From the NCBI GenBank assembly GCA_946902875.1, contig OX336354.1:10079247-10143246 (forward strand): a stretch of 64,000 nucleotides of DNA, written 5' to 3'. The DNA comes from Nematopogon swammerdamellus. Its lineage: Eukaryota > Arthropoda > Insecta > Lepidoptera > Adelidae. The translations under genes and the position numbers were made by a program. This document shows positions 63,161 through 64,000 of the stretch, piece after piece (position 1 is the first letter of the stretch; each line of letters opens with the position of its first letter). Below the pieces are notes generated by a model. That model was given only the letters and a program-made list of their open reading frames with translations. It ran no database searches and was not told the DNA's origin.

Positions 63161-64000
63161 CTATGTGGTGGCGTTTTCCTTACTTGTTGTCTTCATGACT
63201 CCTTCGCAGAAAATGAGGAAGTCGTCCACAGTGTTTCGATCCGCCATCAGTGAAGCCCAGCGGTCTGGTTTGACACTGGAGTTCAATCTAAACTCTGCAT
63301 CCGTTCTCTTTGCCAGGTATCTAGGGCAATCACTGATAATATGAACTAGAGACTGGGACGTGATATCGTCGCATGGGCATGCAGGGGAGTCCAACAGTTT
63401 GAATCTATGAAGATATTCACGGATGCCTCCATGCCCACTCCAAATTTGCGTCCTAGTGTTTGTCGTGCGCACCTGACTTAATATTTTATGGGCCGTTCGC
63501 ACGTTTTCAAAAAATAATTTGGTTATTTTTCCAGAGGTTCCTTCCGCATATATACGTTGCCACTCTTCAATAGTGCGCTGCCTTAGATGGTATTTGACGT
63601 GGGAAAGAGGCACACAGTCGTAGGCAGGTGCTGCTTTGAGCTTTGTCGCCGCTCTTTTGGCCAGTTCGTCCGCCCTTTCATTGCCTGCTATGCCTGTGTG
63701 CGCTCTAATCCAGAACAGGTTAAGGGTGCCCCCGGCTTGGAGGTGGGCTGCAATATTCCGGCGGATCTGCAGCGCCAAAGGGTGCGTGGCTTCGCCATTA
63801 GCCAGTACCTCCAGTGAGGACCTGGAGTCACTGAGAATGCTATGCTTTCCCCCTTGGCGGAGCATGTATTCTGTAGCTTTAAGGAGTGCGTACATTTCCG
63901 CCTGGAAGACTGTGCAGTAGTTGGCTAGCTTGAAACAGGAGGTTTTTATTTCGGTTTTCGCTCTCCAGCATGTGTAAGCGGCGCCAACTCCACCCTCCAG
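63161..64000 (-). CDS. ORF2 C-terminus of a TRAS/R1-type retrotransposon: RNase H and zinc finger (partial)
   Basis: The frame is open from the window edge (64000) to a stop at 63161, ~279 codons; the 5' part with endonuclease and reverse transcriptase is outside. Visible RNase H features are GGVGAAYTCW at the edge (after the first Asp, just outside), FQAEMYAL with the catalytic Glu, ILSDSRSSLEVL with the catalytic Asp, and AGNERADELAK with the last Asp. RNase H removes the RNA strand during second-strand synthesis. A C-terminal zinc finger follows: CPCDD...LVHIISDCP (C-X-C-X9-H-X4-C), common in R1/I/LOA-type ORF2. Frame and catalytic residues are intact. The nearest open ATG (63895) is internal, not a start. 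The link to a telomeric element rests on the 3' junction with TTAGG. Confidence 0.85.
   Translation of the reverse strand: MEGGVGAAYTCWRAKTEIKTSCFKLANYCTVFQAEMYALLKATEYMLRQGGKHSILSDSRSSLEVLANGEATHPLALQIRRNIAAHLQAGGTLNLFWIRAHTGIAGNERADELAKRAATKLKAAPAYDCVPLSHVKYHLRQRTIEEWQRIYAEGTSGKITKLFFENVRTAHKILSQVRTTNTRTQIWSGHGGIREYLHRFKLLDSPACPCDDITSQSLVHIISDCPRYLAKRTDAEFRLNSSVKPDRWASLMADRNTVDDFLIFCEGVMKTTSKENATT

Larger units (their letters stand above)
62106..64000 (-). mobile_element. 3' part of a second telomeric non-LTR retrotransposon (runs off the window)
   Basis: The interrupted poly-T at 62107-62124 abuts the TTAGG array, as in the first element, and a related stem-loop follows at 62146-62164. 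The 3' UTR is long (~1.05 kb) and includes a T/GTTTT tract and a CATCAA microsatellite. Then comes the end of ORF2 on the minus strand. Orientation and junction match the first element. The two may be relatives, although their 3' UTRs share little beyond the stem-loop. I cannot exclude that 62106-62640 is a separate short insertion ending at the inner poly-T. Confidence 0.65.

Noticed and set aside
63895..63895. ATG at 63895 as the start of an RNase H gene
   Set aside because: The frame continues upstream through conserved RNase H residues to the window edge, so this Met is internal.

Overview
This window looks like an insect chromosome, most likely a moth or butterfly (Lepidoptera), at the passage from subtelomere to telomere. 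Three things point there. Two perfect TTAGG arrays (57589-57911 and 61781-62105) carry the insect telomere repeat. Non-LTR retrotransposons sit in those arrays in the manner of the TRAS family. The rest is packed with SINE, LINE, Helitron-like and foldback families of a kind I associate with lepidopteran genomes. The species cannot be told. I found no convincing host gene, tRNA gene, rRNA gene or CRISPR array.

Positions 1-57.1 kb are AT-rich DNA filled with short, 5'-truncated or nested repeat copies. I sorted them by shared sequence. SINE A has a head that mixes a tRNA-like A box, a 5S-rRNA-like segment and a tRNA-like B box (copies near 7.0, 18.9, 24.2, 25.9, 32.1, 32.9, 45.6, 52.7 and 55.7 kb). 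SINE B is near 0.9, 18.1, 28.5, 34.6, 37.4 and 45.3 kb. SINE C ends in a GGAC/GTCC-rich tract (3.6, 4.6, 10.1, 37.7, 42.3, 51.2 kb). Family D is a ~200 bp repeat (9.6, 14.1, 33.5/34.2, 41.1 kb). Family G carries an AAGGAGGAGGTTCTCAATTC motif, and two copies end in strong foldbacks (2.9, 19.6, 54.4, 55.2, 56.1 kb). LINE 3' ends include an RTE-like family with a (GACT)n tail and 12-bp target duplications, a second RTE-like family with an (ATG)n tail, LINE E (RT C-terminal tail plus 3' UTR, six copies), a restriction-like-endonuclease LINE remnant at 20.1 kb, and several others. An internally deleted mariner with both terminal repeats lies at 35194-36122. A 2.6 kb Helitron-like composite at 15.1-17.7 kb holds 68-bp minisatellites in opposing orientation. 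A 126-bp minisatellite lies at 40.3-41.0 kb.

From 57.1 kb a C-rich TCCCG-type tract leads into the first TTAGG array. A 3.87 kb retrotransposon on the minus strand (57912-61780) separates the arrays. It has an intact 649-codon ORF1 with three zinc knuckles, a tandemly duplicated 5' region and a poly(A) tail abutting the telomeric repeat, but no ORF2. Right of the second array is the 3' end of another telomeric non-LTR element on the minus strand, with an open ORF2 end (RNase H and a C-terminal zinc finger) that runs off the window. Since TTAGG reads left to right, the chromosome end should lie to the right.

The best candidate for something undescribed is the ORF1-only telomere-targeted element beside a relative that still has ORF2: a possible helper/passenger pair maintaining the telomere. 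Family names are inferred from motifs and shared sequence; no database search was possible.
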